In this document: in pieces, positions 10,502 to 22,196 of the stretch
Layout: every line of letters starts with the position of its first letter
How positions within the stretch are numbered: the stretch's first letter is position 1
Source: Chitinophagaceae bacterium
Lineage (GTDB): Bacteria; Bacteroidota; Bacteroidia; Chitinophagales; Chitinophagaceae
NCBI GenBank assembly: GCA_016721085.1
Contig: JADKJI010000003.1
Location: 158,577 to 222,576 of the forward strand
Reading direction: 5' to 3'
DNA: 64,000 nucleotides
Notes under the pieces: model-generated
The model's input: the letters and a program-made list of their open reading frames with translations, nothing else
Database searches by the model: none
Told to the model about the DNA's origin: nothing
Made by a program: the position numbers and the translations under genes

Positions 10502-13500
10502 TTATCGCTCTTTAAATATTTTCTCAAAATGTTCCCATGCCAGCTTATAATCTTCCACCCGGTCGCACTTATCAAAAGGGGCATAATAAGTTATTTTCTT
10601 ACCCTGGTATAATTCGCTTTTGGTAATGGTATGCTCAAAAGTTTCACCGGGTTTTAGATTTCGTATAAGTTCCCATACTGGCCTGTCAACCCCAACGCCA
10701 ACCAATCCTTTGCTGCAGGTGAAAACAATATTGCCTTTGGCATCATACCAAGTATCATCTTCGTTTTGTTGTAATACAGGAAACTGTACGTTGTAAATAA
10801 GGGATAATTCTTCTAAGGTTAAGCCCAATGCCATGGCGGTTATTACATCTATCTCTACCAATGCTTGCCTGCGCTCAAACCAGTTACGCAAAAGGTGTAC
10901 CTCTTTCCCATTTAAGGTTAATGTGTTAAATGGTTTAAGCCGAGCATCTACTTTAGACCAACTATCTTCTTTAAATATGGTTTGCCAATTGTTTTCCCAC
11001 AAAGGAGCAAAATGCTTATTTAAGCAATTAAGTAGAAGAGTACGATTAAACAATTGCGGTGTATATTTTTCATCAACGCCCAAAGGAAAAGCAGTCAAAC
11101 GACTTTCGGTAAGATTGGATGCACCTACTGTTTTTATAAAGAAGTCCAAGATTAAAGATGAGGATACGGCGGCCAGCTCAATAAGATAATTATTGCTTTT
11201 AAATATAGCAGATATTACGCCATGCGTATGAGATGCCTTTTGGGGGATAATACTTGGAGTAAGTGTTCTTTCGCCTGCCTGGCTCAACATCTTTCTGAAA
11301 CCTAATTTGTAATAATCTATCCAACTATCATAAATGTCATTTTCATCTTCGTCCTTTTCACCAGTTTTAAACCCTTTAATCAAAGAGTGAAATTTTTCGG
11401 GGTTAAGATGTGGAATATAATTCGTTCTAGCTGTACAATCATCGGTACTCAGCGAAGGATCAATAATGTCATAATGTGCTTTTTCGACACATATCTCTCT
11501 TGGTGTCTTGTATAAGGGGTTTGAAACAAAAAAGTGAGGCCCACTATAAACCATCTGATAAGTATCAAAATCTGGGTATTGAGTAGAACGTTTAATTATA
11601 CCAGCATCAACATCATTAGTTTCATGCCAGCCTTCAGAAATTTTATTTTGAAATATCTTTACTGAGTTATTGAATCCACTCAATTTTTCTAGGATACTTA
11701 CTATAGAAGAGGAATGTATGGAAACAAGCTTCGCAGAATCGAATTGAGTAGAATTCTCAAAAGTAATAGCAAGTGTTTTTAACTTGTCCAATGTATATTT
11801 TACAATTCTATCTTTATGGGGCTTTATGTTCCAAACAAAGCCATCTTCACCTTCACCTTTTATTTTTATACCTCCACAAAGTCCGTTACCATCGTGTATA
11901 AAACAACCGTCTATAGTTGATGGGTGAAAGATATTATTGATAGAGTAAAATGATATTTCTGACTTATTTCCAGAGTATATTTGGATACCATATTTTTCTC
12001 GATGTGCAACTTCCGCAAAAAGATTAAACGCATTTTGAAATTGGAAATGATACTGCAAACGAGGTACATTTCCTCCTTAACGGTTGACCATTAGGGTCAT
12101 CATATACCCCTTCGGGATGCAGCAATCCCATAAAACCATTTTTTCCTAAAAGAGAAAATCCATTCGCTAAAACACATTTAAATAAATTTGTTTGCTGACC
12201 AACAAGTAGGGGATAATTTTGGATTGCATTTAGAAATACAGCAGTACATTCTGTACCGATTGCCTCCTCAACATACATTTCTTTTAATCGTTCATCAGCA
12301 AAAAACTGTGCTTGCATTGTTCTTACCAATGGTGCACTAACATTTTGAATAGCTACTTCCGGAAATTTTTCGGAAATAATATCCTTTTCTTTAAATTCTA
12401 ATTTTATCCATGGAGGATTTCCTGCAATTAAATCAAATCCACCTCTTTCCCAAAACACATCCAAAAACTCCAACTGAGGATGAAAATAAAAATATTGTTT
12501 TGCCAGATTACTAACTAATACAAGGCGTTGGTTTTTATCAAACAAATCTTTGCGGTTGGTATATTCACCCACTGTATCAGTAAATAATTCGTTGCTGTCC
12601 GTTGGTGGTTCAGCTTCCATTACCATGCTTAACTGGTTGGCTGTGTCAAATATTTTCTGCTGGCCTTTTACAATCACTACGCCTTCTAAAGATTTTGTAA
12701 CATCCAGTTCTAAAATACCTGCAACATCCTGCCAGTATTGTTGCCGGTTGGGTAATTCTTTAGCATCCCTTACATCCCAAAACCAAAGGCTGCACCAATA
12801 GTCCATTACCATTTTCAACTTAAAGTAAGGTGCATTGTGCCGGTTACGCTGGTCTGCTAATTGTTCCTTTTCATCATAGGTTTTTAAATCCAATACTCTT
12901 GCACCGGTTACTCCAAATATCTCCTGCTTGTTGGCCGTCTGTGTATTGATGGTTCGCTGAAAGCGGTAGAACTCTGCCAGCAATTCATCTATCTTATTGC
13001 ATATTTTTTCAGTTGCTCTACCTCTGATTTCTTTAGCGGCTCACAAAAATCTTTTCTCCATTTAGAAACAGCTTTGCTTTCCGTATCATATTCTGCTTTC
13101 AGCATTTTAATACCTGCCGATGGCACCATGTTTTTATCGGGTAGCAAAAAATGATAAATCTCATCAGCCTTACGCCCATGCTTTATTGTGGCATACTCCT
13201 TATTGGGTTTAAATTCTAGCTGCCTTGGAGCAGTTTCCCACCATTCTTTCTTTTTAGGAACCCGCTTTTGTTTTCCTTTGGCATCCTTTATAATTTCATC
13301 TTCTTCCAGCAGGTCTTTCTCTTTGTACACTTTTAGCCAGGCACCCACCACTGCATTGCCAACTGCAAGGCGATTACTAAAGAAAGGAGTTTCCATATCC
13401 TTGTGTATCACATTCAGCCAAAGAGATAGTTTTCCCAATTCAATCGCAGTGGGGTTTAAATCCACGCCATACACATTGTTGGTAGCTATATAAGCTTTTA

Positions 13501-15367
13501 CCTTCTGCAGTTCTTCTTTAAATAGATCAGGAGCCACCCGTTTTTTCAATTCTTTCTGGCGATAGCTGATGTAGGCTTCTGCCAATTGGTTAACCATTTC
13601 GTTGTGAAAAGCAGCGGCTCCCATGGCTGGCTCAAGCAATTTCAATTCCAGCAACTCAGTGGCTTTCATTTCACCCTTTTCCAGTTTCTCCAATATTGGT
13701 TTTAAAGTGTATTTAACCGTACACCTGGTAAGTACTTCAGGTGTGTAATAGCTGGCAGATTTTTGCCTGTCACGCCCACTGAGGCGATATACAAAAGTTC
13801 CCTTTTTAATTATCTCATCGTGACGGTTACTATCTTTTAAAATTTCATTTTCTTTAAAATCATCCCTCCGCATACGGGGCACTAAGTATGTGCCTTCATT
13901 CGGTGCATCAGCTTTATGTACCTCAATGTAATCCTGCTCTGCATAAAATCCACGATATGCCAGTAAACTTTCATACACGCTGCCCAATTGATTAATACCA
14001 AGATTTGCGTAGGAAATTCTACCTCTTGCTTTACCACGCTGTTGCTTGCTTAAAGACAGCCGGCAAATGATATCCTGCCAAACCTTATTACGGAATTTAA
14101 TTTTATGCAAGTGATGCAGTTTGGCATTATTGAACAGTGGGGAATCTATATGACGAACTTTGAAACTTTTATTTTGACCATTTTCTTTTTCCCGGTAGCC
14201 TGAACTAAGCACCGCAAATAATTTGTTCAACGATTCATGAAAGAAATAACCATTTAAGCTGGTTTCTGAATACAGCGGTACTTGTTCTAAATCCCTGAGC
14301 ATTTCCAAAGAATATCCTTTGTTGTAAATGGGATCATTGCCTGGTAGAATATCTAAATCTTCCCTGCTTTCTGCATAAAAAACAAACAATAACCGGTAGA
14401 TAAAATTTAAACAGTCGTCTTTTATTTCCTGCTCAAATTTGTCATCCGTTTCATCAAAAACTTCTCTGAGTATATTCTTTTGGTAAAAGAGCGTTTCATT
14501 TGCCAATGCTTCTACCGCATGAATAATTCCTTCCTTTAAATCTTTAGTAACTTCATAAGCACTTTTATGACTGTCTTCATCCAGTTGGTCAAGCAGTACC
14601 ATATTGCTTTCCGGAGTTAGCGATTCTTTGCCTAACAGAAAATAAAACAAAGCATAGTAATTGGCATTGCGGTTAGCGGTGGCTTCAGAAAATAATTCTT
14701 CCAAATCAATTTGAAGGTAACTGCCTCTAAACCATTTTTCCTGTTCCAATAAAAAGACAACATTGCCGGCCAATAATAAAATATATTTCGGTCGTAGATA
14801 TTGCTCCAATAAAAACAATTCGGAAATAGCTTTATTAATAACTACCGGAGATATTTTAAGATGAGCTGGCACTTTAAAAACACTGTCCCATTGTAACCTG
14901 TGGTAGCGTTGTGGAGGATTGGTTTGGGTTTCATCTTCTACATTGTACCGTTGTTCAAATAACCCATCAGGTTCGGTGTCGTCCTCTTTGATCAACGCCT
15001 GCATTTCCATAATCATAAGATGCGTTTGCTCACCTCTGTAAAGAATATGACGAACGGGCAAAACTTCATTTTCGGAAAGGTGAAACAGGTTGTTGTATTG
15101 ATGGTGATTACCATCATACCCCAGGGCGTTTAACAAAGCTGTATGAAACTGATGGGCTTCAAATATTTTATCTTTTGTTCTAAGTTTACCTTCGATAAAG
15201 CTTTGTTTGAAACGGAAGTAGCGATCTTTAAGTGGAGAAATTCTTTTATTAAACTCCTTTACTTCTTCTGCTCCGTAACCTGTTTTAGCTAATACTTTGG
15301 CAGTAAAATCTTCATCAAAGTAATTTGTTGAAAAGTAATCACCTATATTTTGAATAAATTTTATCAT
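10502..15367 (-). CDS. Giant N6-adenine DNA methylase, DrmMI/Eco57I-like (frameshifted)
   Basis: Three open frames (start 15367; breaks near 12997, 12074 and 12061) join into about 1620 residues. Each break is a single missing base and the protein continues smoothly across it. Motif I is seen as LLEPAMGAAAFHNE, the following acidic strand as NVYGVDLNPTAIELGKLSLW, and the catalytic motif IV as IAGNPPW. The remaining C-terminal half (12058-10502) resembles a target-recognition region. Such proteins methylate adenine for self-marking in DISARM, BREX (PglX) and type IIG systems. The gene is 6 bases from the SNF2 helicase gene, the pairing seen in class 1 DISARM. Confidence 0.85.
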
Positions 15368-15373
15368 GTTGGC

Positions 15374-18216
15374 TTACGAGTTAAAAAACACCGCTAAAAC
15401 TTTTAAATATGCATCGCCTTGCAACGATGTTAAGTTTTTGTAATATTGGCTTGAAGTGCTTAGAATAGTTTCAATTTCCCTTTGTTTAGAATCTTTAATT
15501 CTCGCCCACAGGTTGCTGCCCGTATTCTCATTAAAATCAAGTTCTAATTGTTCAAGGGCGGCTGCTCTCCAATTATGGATTTTTGTTTTGTACTCATTTA
15601 ATTTTTCTTCCATCCTGTTTTCCAGCAAGTCCTGTTCCCTTTGCATGTAGTCAGTTACAGATGTGACTGCACTTGAAAGATGCTTTTTGAGAATTGAAAT
15701 ATCATCATCAGAAATTGTTTCAGTATGTAATTTTTCCTGGAATTTAAATTCACTTATAAAATCGTTTAGGTGAAATGGTGTATTTCTAATACTTCCGTTG
15801 GAATTTAATCCGACCACTAAAAATCTGCAACAACAGGTTGACCTAAGTTATTAGAAACCTGTGCTTGAAAAATAAACCATGAAGTTTTAGCAGGTACACG
15901 ATTTGTTTTGGCAACCAATGCCACATCTTTGTCCACGCTTGCTTCCAGCTTTGTCATGTAATATTTTATTACCGGGTGCAATTCATTTAACACTTGAAAT
16001 TCGGCCCATTCTCCTTTTTTCTTTCTTGCTTCTTCAATTGATTTTTGAACCAAATCTTTATCAAGAGAAAGCTTAAATAACTGCCCTTGTTTTGGCTTTG
16101 ACTCTGGTGGCAGATCATATAAAATCTGGTTCAAGTCTTTTGTATTAAGAATCTCCAGGTAGCCATCTTTTACAATAACATCTTCCTGATTTATCTGCTT
16201 CGCAGAAGAAAGTTGTTCAAACAAATCAGAATAAAACTTTGCTTCACTTGGATAAATAGTTAGGCTTTCTTCGTAAGGATTGTTTGTGATTGTTACAGCA
16301 GTAGAATCATCCTGATTGGCAAAAAGTGTAGAAAAATCAAAACCGGCTATTTTATCGTCTAAGTTTTCGAGAAAGGTTTCATCCTGGTTGAGAATAGCCT
16401 GTTCTACCAATTGTTCTTCCTTTGCAGCATCATATAACTTCATCACAGACCCGGCATCACCAAGAGTTTTATATACCACTTCTTCCTTTTGAGTAAGGCG
16501 GTCAACAATATGCAAATCTGTTTTTAATCCTTTAATATCGGACTGAGCAATAATGTAGTGGATAAAAGGTGTTTTCTTTTGGCCATAGCGATCTATACGA
16601 CCATTGCGTTGTTCTAATACAATTAAGGACCAGGGGATATCATAATTAAACATCCTGTTGCAGAAAAAGTGAAGGTTTACTCCTTGCGAACCTGCATCTG
16701 AACATAGCAGCAACCGAACGGTACTATCTTCCTTGCCAAAATCTTCAATAATGGCTTGTTGTTCGGTGTCAGGTAATCCACCATGAAAAAATTGAATAGC
16801 TTCATCCTTTATCAAAAAGTCAGCTTGCAATTTTTCTTTTAAATATTCAAGCGTATTTATTCTTTCTGCAAAAATTACGTATCGGTCATTTTGCTTCTTT
16901 CCAGTCCAACCCAGGTCAAGCAAGGTTTCCTTTAACTTTTTGTATTTAGTATCAGCATTGGTGTTAATAATTACTTCTAACTTTTCCCTCAGCGCATTTA
17001 AAACCAGCAAATTTTCGGACGCCAATTCATTGTTTGATTTAGCAGCATCCACTTTAGTAATGCGTCTGTTAATGCTTTCTAATGCAGCTTTAGGCGAAGA
17101 CATGAATGCCTTGAAAATGCCAATTGAAAAAAGAAAGTCCTCTTTTGGTTTACCTTTCTTTATGGCATTAATTGCATTGAATTTAAGTTCCTGCTGGTAT
17201 TGTAAAAAATCGGTTTCTGAATCACTAAGATTGGCGCTGGTTCTTAATATTTTTCTCTCAGAAAAATTTGCTCTCACATTTTCATCAGTAATATCATTTT
17301 TGAATCTTCTAACATAATATGGTTCCACATGCGACTTATCATATTCGCCACTTTTAGGAATAGCTGTAGGCTCAATCATGTGAATAAGGTTAGCGAAATT
17401 TACTTTTCTACCATTGTGTGGAGTAGCGGAAGTAAGAATTAATGACTCACATTTCTTAGCAATGAATTGCGCTAAATCTCCTTTGAGGCTTTTGTCATTT
17501 GCTACAGTGTGGCATTCGTCAATTACAACCGCATCCCACCTTGATTTCTCCAGGTAGTGTCTGAACTTAGCGTTGTTCTTAAGTGTGTCTATTGAAATGA
17601 TCGTTTTATCGTAATACTCAAACGGATTTTTATTAGCAGGAAGTTGTGATTTTATTCTGGCAATACCTTCAGAATCCAATCTTACCAATGGTATTGCGAA
17701 CCGGTGCCATAGTTCCTGTTGAAACTGAGCAAGAATAGATTTTGGTGCCAGGACCATTATGCGTTTCCCTTTACCACGTTTGATCAGTTCAGAAAGAAAT
17801 ATTCCAACTTCAATAGTTTTCCCTAAACCAACCCCATCAGCTATAAGCAATCTTGGTCTTGGCAACTGCAGCGCTTTAAGCGTTGGAGTTAACTGATAAT
17901 CGGCTGCATTAATGGCAGCTTTATGCGCAATTGTAATTTTTTCTGAAAAAACTGCCGCATTGCGAATTTGTGTTTCAAGAAAAAGTTTAGTTTTTCGGTA
18001 TCCACTATCAGTGTCAGCAATTAAGTTAGTCTGATTCGGGTCAATTGGTTTTATATCCGAATCAATTGTAGAATCAAAAGAAAATCTCTTCCCTTTAACC
18101 AGTTCACTTATGCCTTCAGCTTCCAGTAACCATGTTCCATCATAATTGGAATTAGAATTGGTAATAATGAAGTCTTCGCCACGGGTTGATATGCGTTGTC
18201 CTATTGTTAGATTCAT
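15374..18216 (-). CDS. SNF2-family helicase, DrmD-like (one frameshift)
   Basis: The 799-residue frame and a following 147-residue frame join at a T run near 15821 (one T short), giving about 947 residues. SF2/SNF2 motifs appear in order: Walker A ADGVGLGKT (about residue 135), DECH box VIDECHTV (about 235), SAT as LTSATPHNG, and motif VI QRNGRIDRYGQ (about 545). The C-terminal extension is coiled-coil-like. Class 1 DISARM DrmD has this architecture and also sits beside the methylase. The start overlaps the XRE stop by 4 bases (ATGA), so the regulator and enzyme are translationally coupled. Confidence 0.85.
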
Positions 18217-18527
18217 TTATGCTTTGGTGTTTTTCGCTTAGGGTTAATTTTTAGTTCATCTTCTGCTACTTTCATTGCTTTAATTGCCACATCTTCATCT
18301 TTTACTATATCATATACTTTATCAGCAAGCCAAAGTGAAAGCAGATCATCCTCCGGTACACTAAAAATCCTGCAAAGTATTGTTACATGCTCTCTTTTAG
18401 CATTTCTTTCTCCACGCTCAATTTTGCTAAGCATAGGCGTGTCCATGTCTAACTGGTTTGCTACCTGCCGCTGCAATAAGCATTTTTGCTCTCTGAGTAG
18501 TTTTATCTGTTCTCCAAATTGGTTCAC
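18213..18527 (-). CDS. XRE-family regulator of the defence operon
   Basis: A 104-residue protein with an N-terminal HTH_XRE (residues about 5-60, including the LLREQ, QVANQLDM and LSKIERGERN segments) and a lysine-rich C-terminal helix. It begins with a GTG and is the first gene of the minus-strand operon, overlapping the helicase gene. A 7-bp inverted repeat lies in its upstream region, so autoregulation similar to restriction-modification control proteins is likely. Control of the whole operon is inferred. Confidence 0.85.
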   Translation of the reverse strand: MNQFGEQIKLLREQKCLLQRQVANQLDMDTPMLSKIERGERNAKREHVTILCRIFSVPEDDLLSLWLADKVYDIVKDEDVAIKAMKVAEDELKINPKRKTPKHK

Positions 18528-19092
18528 TGTACTTGTATTGGCTTGTCAAATAATGGCAAATATAAGGGCTGTGTATGCAATATAAAGTATTGTTTGCATA
18601 AAAAAAGGGCCATAAAAGCCCTTCATCAGCAAATGAATAGTACGCCTCTGATGTAACAATGATGTGGTCTAACACCCTTATATCGTGATAGCTTGCTGCA
18701 GTTTTAATCTTAGCAGTAAGTTGCTCATCTGCCAGGCTTGGTTTAAGGTTGCCGCTTGGGTGGTTGTGTCCTAAGACAATTCCCACAGCCAACCCTTTAA
18801 TAGCGGCAGCCAGTATTAATCTTGGGTCAGCAACAGTGCCCGTAATTCCTCCGGCAGATGCTTCATAAACTCCCGTAACCCGATTTGCCCGGTTAATCAA
18901 TAACACTTTAAATTCTTCCTGCATTTCCAACTTGTTTTCATCCCATACTTTCAGGAATGTTTGATAACAATCTTTAGAAGTCTTAATCAATGGCCTTTCA
19001 GAAGCTTTCACTTTGGTTTTATAAACCAGTTCCACTTCTGCTACTTTGCTCCATTCTGGTTGAATCATTGTGTTCTGTTCCATAATATTCAT
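18427..19092 (-). CDS. radC: RadC-like JAB-domain protein
   Basis: The MPN/JAB domain is clear, with the metal site GHNHPSG and a downstream SLADEQLT containing the last acid. Bacteroidetes mobile elements usually carry such RadC copies; metal binding is expected, but a defined function is not. The normal end is about YYSFADEGLL; here the frame reads on through the terminator hairpin for some 60 residues into the XRE gene, which is probably an artefact of a nearby indel. I chose the start MNIMEQN rather than the longer frame, which would begin inside an inverted repeat. Confidence 0.8.
   Translation of the reverse strand: MNIMEQNTMIQPEWSKVAEVELVYKTKVKASERPLIKTSKDCYQTFLKVWDENKLEMQEEFKVLLINRANRVTGVYEASAGGITGTVADPRLILAAAIKGLAVGIVLGHNHPSGNLKPSLADEQLTAKIKTAASYHDIRVLDHIIVTSEAYYSFADEGLLWPFFYANNTLYCIHSPYICHYLTSQYKYSEPIWRTDKTTQRAKMLIAAAGSKPVRHGHAYA
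18574..18600. promoter_or_regulatory. Inverted repeat upstream of the XRE gene
   Basis: TATGCAA and TTGCATA form a perfect 7-bp dyad with a 13-base spacer, 47 bases upstream of the XRE start codon and next to the terminator hairpin of radC. Position and symmetry suit an operator of the XRE protein. Binding is inferred. Confidence 0.45.
18600..18623 (-). terminator. Intrinsic terminator after radC
   Basis: Read on the minus strand, AAGGGC and GCCCTT form a 6-bp stem around a short AT-rich loop, followed by a run of Ts. It separates radC from the XRE-led operon. It overlaps the nominal radC frame, which suggests radC really ends about here. Confidence 0.6.
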
Positions 19093-19129
19093 TTTAAAGA
19101 TTTTAAAATTAATTATGGAACCTGCCCCG

Positions 19130-19218
19130 GCTTTTGGCGACCAAGGCAATGAAGCAACGGAATAAATAGCGCAGCGTTTTATGCCGGAATTTCATTGCCG
19201 CTACAGAAGCCAAAAGGC
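19130..19218. repeat. Imperfect inverted repeat between radC and the metallopeptidase
   Basis: CTTTTGGC plus GGCAATGAA on the left (19131-19153) pair with TTCATTGCC plus GCCAAAAG on the right (19191-19216), about 37 bases apart. The arms span the shared upstream region of the two divergent genes. It could be a divergent operator or a remnant of a dispersed repeat; another long inverted repeat at 26537 is similar in style. Confidence 0.5.
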
Positions 19219-19265
19219 GAACTTTGTGGGAGAATTAATGAAGAAAAATAATTACTTTTAACAGT

Positions 19266-20271
19266 ATGAGAACGATTAAAGAAATTATTGATGAACTTAC
19301 TGATAAGGGTATTAAAGCATACGGTGCTGATAGCCACTTTTATGATTATACTGATAATGAAGAGAGTCCCCTGAAAACACTCTTTGATGAATTCTTTCAA
19401 TTCGGCCAGGAATATCTTGATAGAGATGACCTTGAATTTAATGTTAAACCTGCAAGATTATACTACAGTACAAATACCGGGTTAAATGCTCTTGCAAGAA
19501 AAGTGAATGACTATTATTTGGTAGAAATCTATATGGGCACAATTGCCTGGATGGAAAAGTTTTATTTGGAAATGGAGGATAAGTTTAATCAAGATGGCCT
19601 CCAGCATTATAAACAAATCTCACAACTAAGGGGAGTGACGCCTGGCAAATTTCTTTTGCAATTGGCAACTACCTATTATTTCTATCATGAAGTCGGCCAT
19701 CTAATCCAGCGTAGCGTACAGGATGCAGACTATGTCGAATATCTTCAAAACGAATGTGTAGGAGATCAAATTCCGACACGGCACATGAGGGAATTGGATG
19801 CAGATTGGAATTCCGCCTTCTGTATGGCCATGCATTTAAAGCAATTTGCCGAAGTGGAATCAAATGGAGGCTACATAGTTGACCCAGGGATTTTGTTGGA
19901 AATAGCAGCATTAGGATTGGCGGCGATGTATATGTATTTTATTAATCGCACAGATAAAAATCCAGCTATTTATTATCAGGAAAAAGTGCCATCCTCATCC
20001 TTCTGTAAGATTATCATACATGCTGGTTTTTGTGCTTGATAATCTACAGGCAAATGTTCCATATCCTATTAATAAAAATGAAATTCTTAAAAAGGCTATT
20101 CAGATAAGTGAACTACTACTGAAAGATGGCGAGAACAATATCATTGAAGAATATAGCAAAGCACTTTTGAAAGAAATAAAAAAAGTAGAAGATTATATAA
20201 AAAAGATAATGGGTGATACAGAAAACTATCCTTACCTGTGCAAACATATACTGGTACCGGGAAGTTCTTGA
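19266..20271 (+). CDS. Zinc metallopeptidase-like protein (frameshifted)
   Basis: The first frame (257 residues) contains YHEVGHLIQ, an HExxH zinc site near residue 140, and a downstream RELDADWNSAF that can provide the third ligand. Close to 19982 the frame slips at an A run; the next frame gives HPHPSVRLSYM and ends at 20271, so the full protein is about 335 residues. The HPHPxxR element after the zinc site recurs in related peptidases. Cytoplasmic, with no signal peptide. It is transcribed away from radC and faces the ImmA-like gene, which ends 6 bases away. Its substrate is unknown. Confidence 0.65.
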
Positions 20272-20277
20272 AAAAAA

Positions 20278-21068
20278 TTACTTCTCCCAAATTACACTTA
20301 ATGTGTAATTATAAGTTCGGGCATATAAACAATACTCAAAAAATCTCGAATCAGCCTCATCATCATTTTTCATTTGAAACCAATCTGACTTCCATATATC
20401 CTGTTTTGATTCATCACCGTAATAAGCCTTTTTACTAGTAAACACTTCATAGGCCACTGACCCTGTTGGTGGCGGTAAATTATATTCAAAAAAAGGGCAG
20501 AAATGATAAAATCCCTCGGACTTTTTCCACCACTTCATTTTGTTATCCTTGCAATATATTATAAAAACAGGGTGATTGCCCCGCTTTACAAATTTTAAGA
20601 TAGCAGCAGTTTTACTGACTTGAAAACGATTAGCCAGATATTCGATAACCTTTGGCTCAAATTTTTTCTTTCACACTCATTATAAAAAAGTTCAGAGGGC
20701 ATTAAAAACTCTGCAGCAAATTCGTTGGCTTCCATTTCGTGTGGCCCTGCTTTATACCAGTTCATTAAATCTTCCTCAGTATCGGAAAAGATAGGCTTGA
20801 TATCTCTGTGCATTTCATAATGCCCTAACTCATGTGCAGCAGCAAAGCGTTTTTTTGTTTCAAATTGAATATCAGAGTTAATTGTTATGATGGACCTGTT
20901 ATTCACCGAAACGATTTCGCCTTCTTTCCCTTTTAATGGAACCTCTTCGTAAAAAGCTTTTCGTCCGAAAATAATTCTCTTTAACGACTCTTCCGTAGGG
21001 TCATTTAATCCGCATTCTTCCAACACTTTTTTTGCCTTATGTTCGGCTGCTGTATATGTGAAATTCAT
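20278..21068 (-). CDS. ImmA/IrrE-family metallopeptidase (frameshifted)
   Basis: The N-terminal frame holds AAHELGHYEMHRD, an HExxH zinc motif near residue 80, and EANEFAAEFLMP, the standard third-ligand segment of ImmA/IrrE proteases. An A run near 20665 is one base short; the other frame then gives FEPKVIEYLANRFQVSK, a winged-helix-like segment, and continues to 20278 for a total of about 263 residues. ImmA proteases cleave regulators of mobile elements. It is the last gene of a four-base-overlapping operon that starts with the sigma-like gene, so a regulated-proteolysis role there is a reasonable inference. Confidence 0.75.
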
Positions 21069-21480
21069 TTTTCATTATTATTCTGCTGGCTCATAAACTT
21101 CAATATAAAATGGCGGATAAGAATGTTCCTGATATCGTCTTTACTGAGGTTTTCTACATTGCGGAAACTCATGGATAATTCTTCTTTTGAACAAGTTCCG
21201 GCAAAGAGAAATTAATGTTGGCGAATAAATTATCAACCCATGCTGTCGCTTCTGCTTTTACACTTTCGGCTGCCTGCATTTCTTGCTCAGTCCTGCCGGC
21301 ATCAGCCAGCATCTGCATTTTCTTTATTCTTTTCAATCCTTCTGTAACCAGTTTGTCAGTATTTACTCCCTCTGATGCAAGAAATTCTTTAGCAGCTTCT
21401 TTACTACTACTATCATTTTCTGCAGTACTTAGAAACAGGTTTACAAAATCAGATTTACTTTGATTTGCTTTGTTGCTCAT
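21065..21480 (-). CDS. Unrecognised small helical protein (one frameshift)
   Basis: A 103-residue frame joins a second frame near 21187 (one A short), giving about 138 residues ending KFMSQQNNNEK. It is alanine- and charge-rich, helical, with no motif I can name. It overlaps the upstream sigma-like gene (ATGA) and the downstream ImmA-like gene (start at 21066-21068), so all three are translationally coupled. A partner or substrate of the protease is possible, but this is guesswork from position. Confidence 0.55.
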
Positions 21481-22088
21481 ACCGTTTGCTTGTTTTTGTT
21501 GAAATAAGCCGCTGCCCGATTAATAACTGTAGTCAATCGCCGCATGGCATTGTCGTAAACATCTGCTGTCATGGTGAATTCTTCTATTACTTTCCTGCGT
21601 TTCATTCCATAGGTGTATATCCCTAAAAAGATGTTTTCTGCATCAACATCGCCCTGAACTTCTTTTCAATATATTCTTTGATAGCATTATAATCAATATC
21701 ATCTGGAAATAATGCATCTGTGTATGGAAGTAATCGTTCCGAATATGATGATGCATTTTCCTCATCCTCTTCACCATTGTCTTCCGCAAAAATATCATCT
21801 GTTAGGTTGTTTTCTTTTTTTCTCAGGTCGTTTGCAATAAAAGACCGTACCAGGTTATATTTTAAAATATTCAAGTAATTCTCCTTGTTCTGGATCAAAC
21901 TTTTCTGGATGTTCTAAATACCTGCCAATAGCCGCAAAAACATAATCTTCCACTTCCTTGCCCATAAGAAAGGTAGTGGTTTTTTCTCCCCTGAACCAAG
22001 GTTTACCTCTTACCCATGAACGGGTAAAGGCAGTTAGCCTTATAATAATATCTTTCCATTCTTCATCAGTCACCGTGCATGTATTCAT
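21477..22088 (-). CDS. Sigma-70/ECF-like protein (two frameshifts)
   Basis: Three frames combine (breaks near 21867 and 21660) into about 204 residues. The N-terminal part resembles sigma region 2, with FDPEQGELLEYLKYNL-type sequence and FIANDLRKKENN. The C-terminal part resembles region 4 with YTYGMKRRKVIEEFTMTA and YDNAMRRLTTVI. The middle is acidic (DNGEEDEEN). This would redirect RNA polymerase. It is divergent from the ubiquitin-like operon across a 108-base gap with an inverted repeat, so a regulatory link is plausible. The family call is by pattern only and could be wrong. Confidence 0.55.
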
Positions 22089-22110
22089 TTGTTACCTGTC
22101 ATGTTAGTAT

Positions 22111-22168
22111 ATGTTGGTAAAATAGTTTTTTTTACGGCCATCTGCAAAAAAAACATATTAGCCAACAT
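22111..22168. promoter_or_regulatory. Divergent promoter region with an inverted repeat
   Basis: ATGTTGG (22111-22117) and CCAACAT (22162-22168) form a perfect 7-bp dyad, 44 bases apart, between the sigma-like gene and the multi-ubiquitin gene. It probably controls one or both operons. No promoter elements are certain. Confidence 0.4.
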
Positions 22169-22196
22169 GTATAGGTATAAACAAAATTATTTTAAA

